From the NCBI RefSeq assembly GCF_900110555.1, contig NZ_FOEE01000016.1, forward strand, positions 1 to 64,000: DNA of 64,000 nucleotides, given 5' to 3'. The DNA comes from Trujillonella endophytica. GTDB taxonomy: Bacteria; Actinomycetota; Actinomycetes; Mycobacteriales; Geodermatophilaceae. Positions 1 through 8,457 of the stretch are shown one piece after another. The position numbers and the translations under genes were made by a program. How positions within the stretch are numbered: position 1 is the stretch's first letter; each line of letters opens with the position of its first letter. The notes beneath the pieces were generated by a model. It ran no database searches. It was not told the DNA's origin and worked only from the letters and a program-made list of their open reading frames with translations.

Positions 1-221
1 CGCTGCAGACCGACGCCACCGTGCACCGACTCACCGTCATCCCGCACGGCACCGTGACCCTCGGCCGGCACCTGATCCGCCTGGGCGCCGCCTACGGCGG
101 CGCCCAGGTCACCGCCCTGGTCAACGGCCCCCAGGTCAGCTTCCACGCCCTCAGCGGCGACCTGATCGGCCAACTGACCCTGAACCCGGCCAAGCGTTAC
201 GCCACACTCTGCGCGGCCTAA
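1..221 (+). CDS. C-terminal part of a transposase/integrase-like protein (partial)
   Basis: The reading frame is open from the left edge (codon phase from base 3) to TAA at 219-221, so the gene starts outside the window. The visible ~72 residues (VHRLTVIPHGTVTLGRHL ... NPAKRYATLC) resemble the small beta-rich domain that follows the DDE core in IS481-type actinobacterial transposases (pattern V-R-[vt]-G-x-V-[st]-[vl]-G). No catalytic DDE residues fall in the window, so the family call is inference. The GTG at 21 is internal and not the real start. A possible element end lies just downstream at 228-248. Confidence 0.45.
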   Translation, partial: LQTDATVHRLTVIPHGTVTLGRHLIRLGAAYGGAQVTALVNGPQVSFHALSGDLIGQLTLNPAKRYATLCAA

Positions 222-227
222 CCGAAG

Positions 228-248
228 TGCGACACATGTCCTCAGACA
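228..248. repeat. possible right terminal inverted repeat of the left-edge insertion sequence
   Basis: Seven bases after the transposase-like stop lies TGCGACACATGTCCTCAGACA. Read inwards it begins TGTCTGAGGACATGTG, which has the TG start usual for IS481-type ends. The other end and any target duplication are outside the window, so the call is tentative. Confidence 0.3.
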
Positions 249-307
249 TCACTGCGACAGAGGTCCGGAGACACGACAGTGCGGGATCCGCACTCGGGCG
301 ACTCCGC

Positions 308-2374
308 TCACTGGCCCGGCGGGACCTCGACCGAGGTCGCGGTGTCGCCGGGTGCCGTGTCGGCCGGGGTGCCCGCCCCGGCCTCGGCCCGCAGCTCCGC
401 GTCGTGCGCGGCCATGGCCTCCTGCCGGTCGGCCTCCTCCTCGAGGATCGCCGCCCGCTTCCACTCGTGCGGGATGGCGAAGCCGTCGACCAGCGTGACC
501 AGGTGCGGCCGCAGCTCCTTCAGCAGCTGGTTGACCGTGGCGGTCACCGCCTTCGACCGGGCCGGGGTCAGCTGGCCGTGCTCGAGGAACCAGCCCTTGT
601 CCGCCTCGATCGTCGACAGCGCGTACAGGTCGCAGACGGCGTCCAGCAGCGCCTGCGCGTCGGGGTCGGTGGCCCGGTCGACGCCGGCGACGAACGCCTC
701 CAGCACGATCCGGTCGATGTGCGTCTGCGCGGTGCGCAGCACGTGGTCCTGGACGTCGTTGAACATGTCGAACGGCTCCATGCCCTCGACCTCGGCGTTC
801 CTGCGCAGCCGCCGGATCGCACCCTCGAGCGTGTGCTTCTCGCGGAACTCGAACATCTTGAGCTGCCACCCGCGGTCGCGCAGCGGCACCTCCTCGTCCC
901 GCCCGGGCACCGCGTCTATCAGCCGGGCGATCAGGCCGCGGGCCGCCGTCCGCTCCAGGACGGTCTCGCGCACCATGTCGGCGAAGAAGGAGACCTTGCC
1001 CCAGCCGTCCAGCGAGCCGAACGCGTCGCGGTAGCCGGTGAGCAGGCCCTTCGCCACCAGCTGCAGCAGCACCGTGTTGTCGCCCTCGAAGGTGCTGAAG
1101 ACGTCGGTGTCGGCCTTGAGCTGCGGTAGCCGGTTCTCCTGCAGGTACCCGGCCCCGCCGCAGGCCTCCCGGCACATCTGGATGGCGCGGGTCGCGTGCC
1201 AGGTATTGGCCACCTTCAGGCCGGCGGCGCGGGACTCCAGCTCGCGCTGGGCGGCCTCGTCGACCTCCTGCCCGTGCTCGTGCACCGCCGTCTGGACGTC
1301 GTGCATCGTGCCGACCAGTTCCTCCTGGGCGAAGTGCAGGGCGTAGGAGGTGGCCAGCGCCGGCAGCAGCTTGCGCTGGTGCACCAGGTAGTCGTTGACG
1401 ACGATCTCGCGGTCCCGGCCCGGCGCCGTGAACTGGCGGCGCACCTCCCCGTAGCGGACGGCGATGTCGAGGGCCGTCTTCGTGGCCGACCCCGCCGAGC
1501 CGCCGACGCTGACCCGGCCGCGCACCAGCGTGCCGAGCATGGTGAAGAAGCGACGCGTCTCGTTCTCGATCGAGCTCGTGTAGGTGCCGTCGGCGGCGAC
1601 CTGCCCGTACCGGTCCAGCAGCATGTCCCGGGGGACCGCCACGTGGTCGAAGCTCAGCCGGCCGTTGTCGACGCCGAGCAGGCCGGCCTTCGGCCCGTCG
1701 TCGCCGATGGTGACCCCGGGCAGGGGGGCGCCCTCGGCGTCGCGGATCGGCACCAGCCAGGCGTGCACGCCGCGGTTCTCGCCGCCGGTGATCAGCTGCG
1801 CGAAGACGACGGCCATCCGGCCGTCCTTCGCGGCGTTGCCGATGTAGTCCTTGCGCGCGGCCTGGTGCGGGGTGTGCAGGTCGAAGGTCTGCGTCCGCGG
1901 GTCGTACGTGCAGGTCGTGCGCAGCTGCTGGACGTCGGAGCCGTGCCCGGTCTCGGTCATCGCGAAGCTCCCCGGCAGGGCGAAGCTCATGATGTCGCGC
2001 AGGTAGGCGTCGTGGTGCCGCCGGGTGCCCAGCAGCTGCACGGCGCCGCCGAACAGCCCCCACTGGACGCCGGCCTTGACCATCAGCGACAGGTCGCCGA
2101 ACGCCAGCATCTCGATCGACGTCACCGAGCCGCCGGCATCTGCCTCCCCGCCGTATTCCTTGGGGAAGCCCAGGCCCACCCGGCCGGTCGCGGCGAGCTC
2201 GACCGCCAGCCGGGTGATCCGCTCCCGCGCCTCCTGCATCGTCTCGCCGTAGACCGGGGCGAACGTCTCGCCGGCCAGTTGCTCGCGGGCGGCGCGCCGC
2301 ACGTGCGACCAGCGCCCGTCCAGCACCTCCTGCAGGCGCTGCGGGTCGACGCTGCGGGGCAGGGACTGCGTCAC
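308..2374 (-). CDS. acyl-CoA oxidase/dehydrogenase family protein
   Basis: A 688-residue flavoprotein, longer than the ~400 aa of ordinary acyl-CoA dehydrogenases and close to acyl-CoA oxidases. The substrate/FAD-binding stretch FAMTETGHGSDVQ is near residue 140, and the motif TFEGDNTVLLQL near 430 is typical of the oxidase branch. It should catalyse alpha,beta-desaturation of acyl-CoA esters, using either O2 or electron-transfer flavoprotein. The GTG start at 2374 was chosen because it overlaps the TetR stop (GTGA, 2371-2374) and follows GAGGAGGAACA. The frame stays open far upstream, but that part lies over the TetR gene. The C-terminus is acidic and Ala-rich. It probably belongs to the regulon of the adjacent TetR protein. 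Oxidase versus dehydrogenase cannot be decided by eye. Confidence 0.85.
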   Translation of the reverse strand: MTQSLPRSVDPQRLQEVLDGRWSHVRRAAREQLAGETFAPVYGETMQEARERITRLAVELAATGRVGLGFPKEYGGEADAGGSVTSIEMLAFGDLSLMVKAGVQWGLFGGAVQLLGTRRHHDAYLRDIMSFALPGSFAMTETGHGSDVQQLRTTCTYDPRTQTFDLHTPHQAARKDYIGNAAKDGRMAVVFAQLITGGENRGVHAWLVPIRDAEGAPLPGVTIGDDGPKAGLLGVDNGRLSFDHVAVPRDMLLDRYGQVAADGTYTSSIENETRRFFTMLGTLVRGRVSVGGSAGSATKTALDIAVRYGEVRRQFTAPGRDREIVVNDYLVHQRKLLPALATSYALHFAQEELVGTMHDVQTAVHEHGQEVDEAAQRELESRAAGLKVANTWHATRAIQMCREACGGAGYLQENRLPQLKADTDVFSTFEGDNTVLLQLVAKGLLTGYRDAFGSLDGWGKVSFFADMVRETVLERTAARGLIARLIDAVPGRDEEVPLRDRGWQLKMFEFREKHTLEGAIRRLRRNAEVEGMEPFDMFNDVQDHVLRTAQTHIDRIVLEAFVAGVDRATDPDAQALLDAVCDLYALSTIEADKGWFLEHGQLTPARSKAVTATVNQLLKELRPHLVTLVDGFAIPHEWKRAAILEEEADRQEAMAAHDAELRAEAGAGTPADTAPGDTATSVEVPPGQ

Positions 2375-3174
2375 TGTTCCTCCTCGGTCGTGCGGTTCTC
2401 GGGATCGGTGCCGGGGAGCACGCCGGCGAGGCCGGCCCAGGCGAGTTCGGTGAGGTGGGCGGCGAGATCCGACCGGAGCATGGGCCGGTCGGCGCGCAGC
2501 CACCAGTCGGCGGCCGAGCGGACCAGGCCCACCAGGCCGTGGCCCCAGGGCCCCGCGGGGGCGGGGTCGCGGCCGGCGTCGGCCAGCGACGCGGCGACCA
2601 GCGCCGCCGCCTGGTCGCCGACGAGGTCGGACAGGGAGCTGATCGGATCCCTGTCGCCGGGGAGGTCCAGCAGCGGGTGCCGGACGACGAAGCGGTACAG
2701 CTCGGGGTCGGCCTCCAGGAACGCCAGGTAGGTCTCGACGGCGGCACCGACCCGCTCGCGGGGGTCGGTGCTGCTGGCCATCGCCTCGCGCAAAGCGGCG
2801 GTGAGCTGCGCGGCGACCCGCCCGCAGACGGCGACGTACAGCTCGCCGCGGTCGGCGAAGTGCCGGTAGACGACGGTCTTGCTGGTGCCGGCCGCGGCCG
2901 CGATCTCCTCCATGCCGACGCCGGCGCCGTGCCGGGCGACCGCGGCCAGGGTCGCGTCGACCAGCTGCTCGCGACGGGCGCGCCGGTGCTCGTCCCAGCG
3001 GGAGTCGCGCCGGTCGCGGGCGGTGATCCGGGGCTCCGACTCGCGGCGCTCGCCGACCATCCGGGGCTCCGACTCGCGGCGCTCCCCGCCGACGATCCGG
3101 GGCTCCGACTCGCGGCGCCGCGCGGGCTGCGCCACCTTGTCCTGCGACGTGCCGCTCACCGCCTCGGCTTTCAT
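2371..3174 (-). CDS. TetR family regulator with three N-terminal repeats
   Basis: A 267-residue regulator. The helix-turn-helix begins around residue 70 (ATLAAVARHGAGVGMEEIA, then TSKTVVYRHFADRGELY), and an all-helical ligand domain follows. The first ~60 residues are unusual: three copies of RRESEPRI/M separated by short linkers, giving a charged extension that normal TetR proteins (~200 aa) lack. It is translationally coupled to the acyl-CoA oxidase gene and divergent from the thiolase operon. It is therefore probably an acyl-CoA-responsive repressor of both; that role is inferred from context. The start is ATG 3174; a later start after the repeats is possible but not obvious. Confidence 0.85.
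   Translation of the reverse strand: MKAEAVSGTSQDKVAQPARRRESEPRIVGGERRESEPRMVGERRESEPRITARDRRDSRWDEHRRARREQLVDATLAAVARHGAGVGMEEIAAAAGTSKTVVYRHFADRGELYVAVCGRVAAQLTAALREAMASSTDPRERVGAAVETYLAFLEADPELYRFVVRHPLLDLPGDRDPISSLSDLVGDQAAALVAASLADAGRDPAPAGPWGHGLVGLVRSAADWWLRADRPMLRSDLAAHLTELAWAGLAGVLPGTDPENRTTEEEQ
3026..3117. repeat. three direct copies of a 23-bp unit inside the TetR gene
   Basis: ATCCGGGGCTCCGACTCGCG followed by GCG occurs at about 3026, 3059 and 3095. The 33-36 bp spacing keeps the frame. Each copy encodes one RRESEPRI/M block (minus strand). Near-identity at DNA level suggests recent repeat expansion. Confidence 0.85.
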
Positions 3175-3182
3175 GTAACCGA

Positions 3183-3206
3183 AGGTACTGGGTACTCTGG
3201 GTACCT
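3183..3206. promoter_or_regulatory. probable TetR operator in the divergent intergenic region
   Basis: The 69-bp gap between the TetR start (3174) and the thiolase start (3244) holds an imperfect palindrome, AGGTAC at 3183 and GTACCT ending at 3206, with a third GGTAC at 3192 in the middle. Position and symmetry fit autoregulation plus control of the divergent operon. Confidence 0.55.
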
Positions 3207-3243
3207 AGCAAAGCGAGACCACCCCCGACCCGGAGGTCCACCC

Positions 3244-4530
3244 ATGGCCACCACCCCCCGCACGGCTGCGATCGTCGGCGGCAACCGGATCCCGTTCGCC
3301 CGGTCCAACTCCCGGTACGCGCAGGCGTCCAACCAGGACATGCTCACCGCGACCCTCGACGGGCTCGTGGCGCGCTTCGGGCTGCAGGGCCAGCAGGTCG
3401 GCGAGGTCGTCGCGGGCGCCGTCCTCAAGCACGCACGCGACTTCAACCTCACCCGCGAGGCCGTGCTCGGGTCGCGGCTGTCGGCGTCCACGCCGGCCTA
3501 CGACGTCCAGCAGGCCTGCGGCACCGGGCTGGAGGCGGCGGTCCTGGTCGCCAACAAGATCGCCCTCGGGCAGATCGAGTCCGGCATCGCCGGCGGCACG
3601 GACACGACCTCCGACGCGCCGCTGGCCGTGAACGAGGACCTGCGCCGGGTGCTGATCAGGCTGAACTCGGCCACGACCCTCGGCGACCGGTTGAAGGCCC
3701 TGCGCGGGCTGCGGCCCGGCCAGCTGGCGCCGGAGATCCCGCGCAACGCCGAGCCGCGCACCGGCCTGGCGATGGGCGACCACGCCGCGATCACCGCCAA
3801 GGAGTGGGAGATCGGCCGCGAGGAGCAGGACGAGCTGACCGTCCGCTCGCACCAGAACCTGGCCGCCGCCTACGACCGCGGGTTCTTCGACGACCTGGTC
3901 ACCCCGTACCTGGGCCTGTCGCGCGACCAGAACCTGCGGCCGGACTCCTCGATGGAGAAGCTGGCGAAGCTCGCCCCGGTCTTCGGCACGGGCGACCCCG
4001 CCGCCACGATGACCGCGGGCAACTCCACGCCGCTCACCGACGGCGCCTCCGCGGTGCTGCTGGCCTCCGACGAGTGGGCCGCCGAGCGGGGTCTGCCGGT
4101 GCTCGCGCACCTGGTCGACGCCCAGACGGCGGCGGTCGACTACGTGCACGGCGGCGAGGGGTTGCTGATGGCCCCGGCCTACGCGGTTCCGGTGCTGCTG
4201 GCCCGCCAGGGGCTCACCCTCCAGGACTTCGACTTCTACGAGATCCACGAGGCGTTCGCGTCCACCGTGCTCGCCACGATGAAGGCATGGGAGGACCCGG
4301 GCTTCTGCAAGGAGCGGCTCGGCCTCGACGCCCCGCTCGGCGCGATCGACCGGTCGAAGCTGAACGTCAACGGCTCCTCGCTGGCCGCCGGGCACCCGTT
4401 CGCCGCCACGGGCGGCCGGATCATCGCGACGCTGGCGAAGATGCTGCACGAGGCCGGGCCCGGCAGGCGCGGGCTGATCTCCATCTGCGCCGCCGGCGGC
4501 CAGGGCGTCGTCGCGATCCTCGAGTCCTGA
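3244..4530 (+). CDS. acetyl-CoA C-acetyltransferase (FadA2-like thiolase)
   Basis: A 428-residue thiolase with all catalytic elements: nucleophile Cys92 in QQACGTGLE, His384 in SLAAGHPFAATGG and Cys415 in ICAAGGQG. It should thiolytically cleave 3-ketoacyl-CoA or run the reverse condensation. ATG 3244 follows GGAGG and is the first start after the divergent TetR gene. It heads the operon with the FabG4-like reductase and HtdX-like dehydratase. That trio matches mycobacterial FadA2-FabG4-HtdX order, which suggests a complete 3-oxoacyl/3-hydroxyacyl/enoyl interconversion module. Confidence 0.93.
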   Translation: MATTPRTAAIVGGNRIPFARSNSRYAQASNQDMLTATLDGLVARFGLQGQQVGEVVAGAVLKHARDFNLTREAVLGSRLSASTPAYDVQQACGTGLEAAVLVANKIALGQIESGIAGGTDTTSDAPLAVNEDLRRVLIRLNSATTLGDRLKALRGLRPGQLAPEIPRNAEPRTGLAMGDHAAITAKEWEIGREEQDELTVRSHQNLAAAYDRGFFDDLVTPYLGLSRDQNLRPDSSMEKLAKLAPVFGTGDPAATMTAGNSTPLTDGASAVLLASDEWAAERGLPVLAHLVDAQTAAVDYVHGGEGLLMAPAYAVPVLLARQGLTLQDFDFYEIHEAFASTVLATMKAWEDPGFCKERLGLDAPLGAIDRSKLNVNGSSLAAGHPFAATGGRIIATLAKMLHEAGPGRRGLISICAAGGQGVVAILES

Positions 4531-4563
4531 TCGCCGCACCCCCCCACTTTCCCGACGTTCCAC

Positions 4564-4608
4564 GTGCAACTCCGCGCTTCTGCACGGTGCAGCAGCGCGG
4601 AAGTGCAC
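4564..4608. repeat. 18-nt palindromic repeat family, locus 1 (inverted pair)
   Basis: GTGCAACTCCGCGCTTCTGC pairs across a short loop with GCAGCAGCGCGGAAGTGCAC. The hairpin sits between the thiolase and the FabG4-like gene, inside what looks like one operon. Same family as 15574-15640, 20860-20949, 28605-28668 and 45177-45217. Confidence 0.8.
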
Positions 4609-4649
4609 GGACCCGCGACCCGGCGACCGACCTCCGAGAGGAACTCCCC

Positions 4650-6005
4650 GTGAGCGACTGGTACCGCGACTTCGCCAACTCCGGCTTCGGCACGACGATC
4701 ACCCGGCAGCTCGGCCTCCCGCGCCCGGCGGTGCTCCGCCGGTACGAGCCCGGGCGGCCTCTGTTGCCCGGCCCGGCCGTGCTCGGCTCGACCGGCGGGG
4801 GTCGGCTGGGCGACACCCTGACCCGGGTCCTGACCGACGCCGGCGTGGCCGTGCTCCCCCCGGTCGTCGCCGACGGCCCGACCGACGGCGAGAAGCCCGC
4901 CGCCGTCCTGCTCGACGCGACCGGCCTGACCTCGCCCGGTCAGCTGGCCGCCGCGTACCAGTTCCTGGCCCCGGCGATCAAGCGGCTGGGCACCTCGGGC
5001 CGCGTGCTGATCCTGGCCGACCCGCCGGCCGCCACCGACTCCCCGGCCACCGCGGCGGCCCGCCAGGCGCTCGACGGGCTGATCCGGTCCGTCGGCAAGG
5101 AGCTGCGCGACGGGTCCACGGCGAACCTCGTGTACGTGCCCGAGGGCGCGGAGTCCGCGGTCGCCTCGCCCGTCCGCTTCTTCCTCTCCGGCCGGTCGGC
5201 CTACGTCGACGGCCAGGTGCTCACGCTCGCGGCGGCCGACGTCCCGACCGGGGAGGACGGCGAGCGGCCGCTGGCCGGCAAGGTCGCCGTCGTCACCGGG
5301 GCGGCCCGCGGCATCGGTGCGGCGATCGCGCGCGTGCTGGCGCGCGACGCCGCGCACGTCGTGGCGGTCGACGTCCCGGCCGCCGGTCAGTCGCTCGCCG
5401 AGGTCGCCAACGAGATCGGCGGGACGGCGTTCCAGCTCGACATCACCGCCGCCGACGCCGCGGCCCGGCTGGTGGCGCACCTGCGCGAGCGGCACGGGGG
5501 CGTCGACGTCGTCGTCCACAACGCCGGGATCACCCGGGACAAGCTGCTGGTCAACATGGACGCCGCCCGCTGGAACTCGGTCATGGCGGTGAACCTGCAG
5601 GCCCAGCTGGACCTCACCGCTGCGCTGCTGGCCGCCGAGGGCGTGCTGCGCCCGGACGCCCGGATCGTCTGCGTGAGCTCGCAGTCGGGCATCGCCGGCA
5701 ACCGCGGCCAGACCAACTACGCGGCGAGCAAGGCCGGGATCATCGGCATGGTCCGCGCCTGGGCGCCGGAGTTCGCCGCCCGCGGGGCCACGATCAACGC
5801 CGTCGCCCCGGGCTTCATCGTCACCGAGATGACCGCGAAGATGCCGCTGGGCACCCGCGAGGTCGGTTCCCGGATCAACTCGCTGCAGCAGGGCGGGCTG
5901 CCGGTGGACGTCGCCGAGACGATCGCCTGGCTCTCCCAGCCGGGCAGCGCGGGCGTGAACGGCCAGGTCGTGCGGGTCTGCGGCCAGTCGATGCTGGGGG
6001 CGTGA
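4650..6005 (+). CDS. fabG4: 3-oxoacyl reductase, high-molecular-weight FabG4 type
   Basis: A 451-residue short-chain dehydrogenase with an extra ~210-residue N-terminal flavodoxin-like domain, the architecture of mycobacterial FabG4 (454 aa). The C-terminal half carries the cofactor motif TGAARGIG from Thr216, the NAG motif (HNAGITRDK), Ser around 343 and the YAASK motif with Tyr357 and Lys361. FabG4 proteins reduce 3-oxoacyl-CoA with NADH. The GTG start at 4650 follows GAGAGGAAC; upstream sequence is repeat and not coding. The stop overlaps the next start (TGATG), so translation is coupled to the dehydratase. Confidence 0.9.
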   Translation: MSDWYRDFANSGFGTTITRQLGLPRPAVLRRYEPGRPLLPGPAVLGSTGGGRLGDTLTRVLTDAGVAVLPPVVADGPTDGEKPAAVLLDATGLTSPGQLAAAYQFLAPAIKRLGTSGRVLILADPPAATDSPATAAARQALDGLIRSVGKELRDGSTANLVYVPEGAESAVASPVRFFLSGRSAYVDGQVLTLAAADVPTGEDGERPLAGKVAVVTGAARGIGAAIARVLARDAAHVVAVDVPAAGQSLAEVANEIGGTAFQLDITAADAAARLVAHLRERHGGVDVVVHNAGITRDKLLVNMDAARWNSVMAVNLQAQLDLTAALLAAEGVLRPDARIVCVSSQSGIAGNRGQTNYAASKAGIIGMVRAWAPEFAARGATINAVAPGFIVTEMTAKMPLGTREVGSRINSLQQGGLPVDVAETIAWLSQPGSAGVNGQVVRVCGQSMLGA

Positions 6006-6859
6006 TGGCGACGACCGTGCTGGAGGCGGCACCGTCGATGCCGGCGCTGCTCGCCCGGGCGGCGCTGACCGCCCGGGGCCGGGGCGGGGCGCTGCCCGAG
6101 GACCGGGTGGCGCGCCGGGGCGTCGTCGTCGACCCGGCCGAGGTGGCCGCGTACGCGCGGGTCTGCCGGTTCCCGCTGGCCGACACGCTGCCGGCGACCT
6201 ATCCGCACGTGCTCGCCTTTCCGCTGCAGGTCGCGCTGATGACCGACCGCGCGTTCCCGCTGGCCCTCCCGGGCCTGGTGCACGTGCGCAACCGCATCGA
6301 GGTGCTCCGGCCGATCGGGGCAGGGGAGGCCCTGGACCTCGAGGTCCGGGCCGAGCGCTTCGCCCGGCACCGCAGCGGGGCGACCGTCGACCTCTGCGCC
6401 TCCGTCTCCGCCGGAGGGGCGGAGGTGTGGCGGGCCAGGTCGACCTACCTGGCCCGCGGCGCCACGGCACCCGAGGGTGCGCCGGAGGCCGACGTCGACG
6501 TCGAGATCGCCGACCTCGGCCCCGGCACCATCACCTGGCGGGTGCCCGCCGACGCCGGCCGCCGCTACGCCGCCGTCTCCGGCGACGTGAACCCCATCCA
6601 CCTGTCGGGGCTCAGCGCCAAGGCGTTCGGCTTCAAGCGGGCCATCGCGCACGGCATGTGGGTGAAGGCGCGTGCCCTGGCGGCGCTGACGGGTCGGCTG
6701 CCCGAGGCGCTGACGGTGGACGTCGGCTTCCGCAGGCCGCTGTTCCTGCCCTCGACGGTCACGCTGGCCAGCGGGCAGCGCGGCAGCGGCTGGGACGTCG
6801 CCGTCCGCAACGCGACGGCCGGGACCGAGCACCTGGTGGGGCGCATCCGTCCGCTCTGA
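6005..6859 (+). CDS. MaoC-family (R)-3-hydroxyacyl dehydratase, HtdX-like
   Basis: A 284-residue double hot-dog protein. The C-terminal half has the hydratase-2 signature [18 protein letters not shown] with catalytic Asp194 and His199 and then AHGMW. The N-terminal half is a degenerate hot dog. It should interconvert (R)-3-hydroxyacyl and trans-2-enoyl thioesters, the step after FabG4. ATG 6005 overlaps the previous stop; a GTG one codon upstream (6002) is the alternative. Order thiolase-reductase-dehydratase matches M. tuberculosis Rv0243-Rv0242c-Rv0241c. Confidence 0.9.
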   Translation: MATTVLEAAPSMPALLARAALTARGRGGALPEDRVARRGVVVDPAEVAAYARVCRFPLADTLPATYPHVLAFPLQVALMTDRAFPLALPGLVHVRNRIEVLRPIGAGEALDLEVRAERFARHRSGATVDLCASVSAGGAEVWRARSTYLARGATAPEGAPEADVDVEIADLGPGTITWRVPADAGRRYAAVSGDVNPIHLSGLSAKAFGFKRAIAHGMWVKARALAALTGRLPEALTVDVGFRRPLFLPSTVTLASGQRGSGWDVAVRNATAGTEHLVGRIRPL

Positions 6860-6879
6860 CGACCCGGGCCCCGCTCGTC

Positions 6880-6936
6880 GATCATCGGCGAGTGGTCGGC
6901 CGCCGCGCCGATCGCGACGACCGGTCGCCGATGATC
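6880..6936. repeat. GATCATCGGC inverted repeat, copy 1
   Basis: Left arm GATCATCGGCGAGTGGTCG (6880-6898) and right arm CGACCGGTCGCCGATGATC (6918-6936) pair with two mismatches across a 19-nt loop. It lies between the dehydratase and acyl-CoA dehydrogenase genes, so it may end the upstream operon. A second copy with different loop is at 49620-49676. Confidence 0.75.
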
Positions 6937-6965
6937 ACCGCAGGACCGACGAAGGAGACCCCCGC

Positions 6966-8180
6966 ATGGCCGTGTCGTTCGAGCTCACCGAGGACCAGGT
7001 GGAGCTGCAGAAGTGGGTGCACGAGTTCGCCGCGGACGTCGTCCGCCCCGCGGCCGCCGAGTACGACGAGCGCGAGGCCTTTCCGTGGCCGGTGCTGCAG
7101 GAGGCCGCGAAGATCGGGCTCTACTCGCTCGACTTCTTCGCCACCCAGTGGTTCGACGAGTCGGGGCTCGGCATCCCGATCGCCATGGAAGAGCTCTTCT
7201 GGGGCGATGCCGGCATCGGGCTGGCGATCGTCGGCACCACCCTGGCCGCGGCGTCGGTGCGGGCGAACGGCACGGACGAGCAGGTGGGCCGGTGGGTCCC
7301 GGGCATGTTCGGCACCGAGGCCGAGCCGAAGGTGGCCGCGTTCTGCTCGTCCGAGCCCGACGCCGGCTCCGACGTCGGGGCGATGCGCACCCGCGCGGTC
7401 CTCGACGAGCGGAACGGCGAGTGGGTGCTGACCGGCACCAAGACCTGGGCCACCAACGGCGGGATCGCCGACGTGCACGTGGTCACCGCCGTCGTCGACC
7501 CCGAGCTCGGCGCCCGCGGGCACGCCAGCTTCGTCGTTCCCCCCGGTACCCCGGGGATCAGCCAGGGGCAGAAGTTCCTCAAGCACGGCATCCGCGCCTC
7601 GCACACGGCCGAGGTCGTCCTCGACGACTGCCGGATCCCCGGCGACTGCCTGCTCGGCGGGCGGGAGAAGCTCGACGAGCGGCTGGCCCGCGCCCGCGAG
7701 GGGGTGAAGAGCGGCCGCACCCAGCCGTCGATGGCCACCTTCGAGCGCACCCGTCCCGCCGTCGGGGCGCAGGCGGTGGGCGTCGCCCGGGCCGCGTACG
7801 AGTACGCGCTGGAGTACGCCAAGCAGCGGGTGCAGTTCGGCCGGCCGATCATCGAGAACCAGGCGATCGCGTTCGCGCTCGCGGACATGAAGACGTCGAT
7901 CGACGCCGCCCGGCTGCTGGTGTGGCGCGCCGCGTGGATGGCCAGCACCGGCCGGCAGTTCACCGCCGCGGAGGGGTCGATGTCCAAGCTCGTCGCGGGC
8001 GAGACCGCGGTGCGGGTCACCGAGCAGGCCATGCAGATCCTCGGCGGCAACGGCTACACCCGCGATTACCCGGTCGAGCGGATGGCGCGCGACGCCAAGA
8101 TCTACACGATCTTCGAGGGCACCTCGGAGATCCAGCGACTGGTCATCGCCCGCTCGATCTCCGGCGTCCAGATCCGCTGA
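6966..8180 (+). CDS. acyl-CoA dehydrogenase
   Basis: A 404-residue enzyme of normal family length. It has the FAD/substrate signature [13 protein letters not shown] around residue 120, a C-terminal four-helix bundle, the [20 protein letters not shown] motif and Glu384 in IFEGTSEIQ as the expected catalytic base. It desaturates acyl-CoA and passes electrons to electron-transfer flavoprotein. The ATG at 6966 has a strong GAAGGAGA site. An inverted repeat and 106 bp separate it from the FabG4/HtdX genes, so it may be a separate unit of the same locus. Confidence 0.93.
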   Translation: MAVSFELTEDQVELQKWVHEFAADVVRPAAAEYDEREAFPWPVLQEAAKIGLYSLDFFATQWFDESGLGIPIAMEELFWGDAGIGLAIVGTTLAAASVRANGTDEQVGRWVPGMFGTEAEPKVAAFCSSEPDAGSDVGAMRTRAVLDERNGEWVLTGTKTWATNGGIADVHVVTAVVDPELGARGHASFVVPPGTPGISQGQKFLKHGIRASHTAEVVLDDCRIPGDCLLGGREKLDERLARAREGVKSGRTQPSMATFERTRPAVGAQAVGVARAAYEYALEYAKQRVQFGRPIIENQAIAFALADMKTSIDAARLLVWRAAWMASTGRQFTAAEGSMSKLVAGETAVRVTEQAMQILGGNGYTRDYPVERMARDAKIYTIFEGTSEIQRLVIARSISGVQIR

Positions 8181-8199
8181 GAACGGGCGCCGGAGGCGG

Positions 8200-8457
8200 G
8201 CGCGGTACCGGATCGAGAGCGGCCCGAACAGATCAGCACAACGGCGGAGTGCGCGGTTCGTCGTGTTCCGGCGCGATCCCTCCCGATCATGACGGCCGAC
8301 CGGGCCGCGAGGGTCACGGCGAGGTCACGCCGGGTCCCAGGCGTCGCGGCCCGTGTGGCGCGGCTCGGCGCGGGGGGACGGCGTGGTCCCTTCTGCCGCG
8401 CCCGGCGACCCGGGCCAGCGAGCCCGGCGTGATCCGGGTCCTCCACGGGGAGTCCGC
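8200..8457 (+). promoter_or_regulatory. upstream/leader region of surface protein 1
   Basis: This region is visibly paralogous to 10300-10558. Shared parts are CGGTTCGTCG-GTTCCGGC, an 11-bp-spaced direct repeat (GGTCACG at 8312 and 8323), a GTGTGGCGCGG block, and a hairpin GCCCGG-CGTGAT-CCGGGT just before GGGGAGTCCGCGTG. The 11-bp pair resembles sites for OmpR-type response regulators (PhoP/MtrA); the regulator is not identified. The hairpin would lie in the 5' leader of the mRNA. Confidence 0.5.

Noticed and set aside
308-3241. A single 977-residue protein spanning the acyl-CoA oxidase and the TetR region
   Set aside because: The open frame is an artefact of high GC; upstream sequence lies over the TetR gene in another frame and a GTGA overlap with a ribosome site marks the real start at 2374.
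8300-8457. Known riboswitch (c-di-AMP ydaO or c-di-GMP GEMM) in the surface protein leader
   Set aside because: No conserved core of these classes could be recognised by eye; only a simple hairpin is seen.
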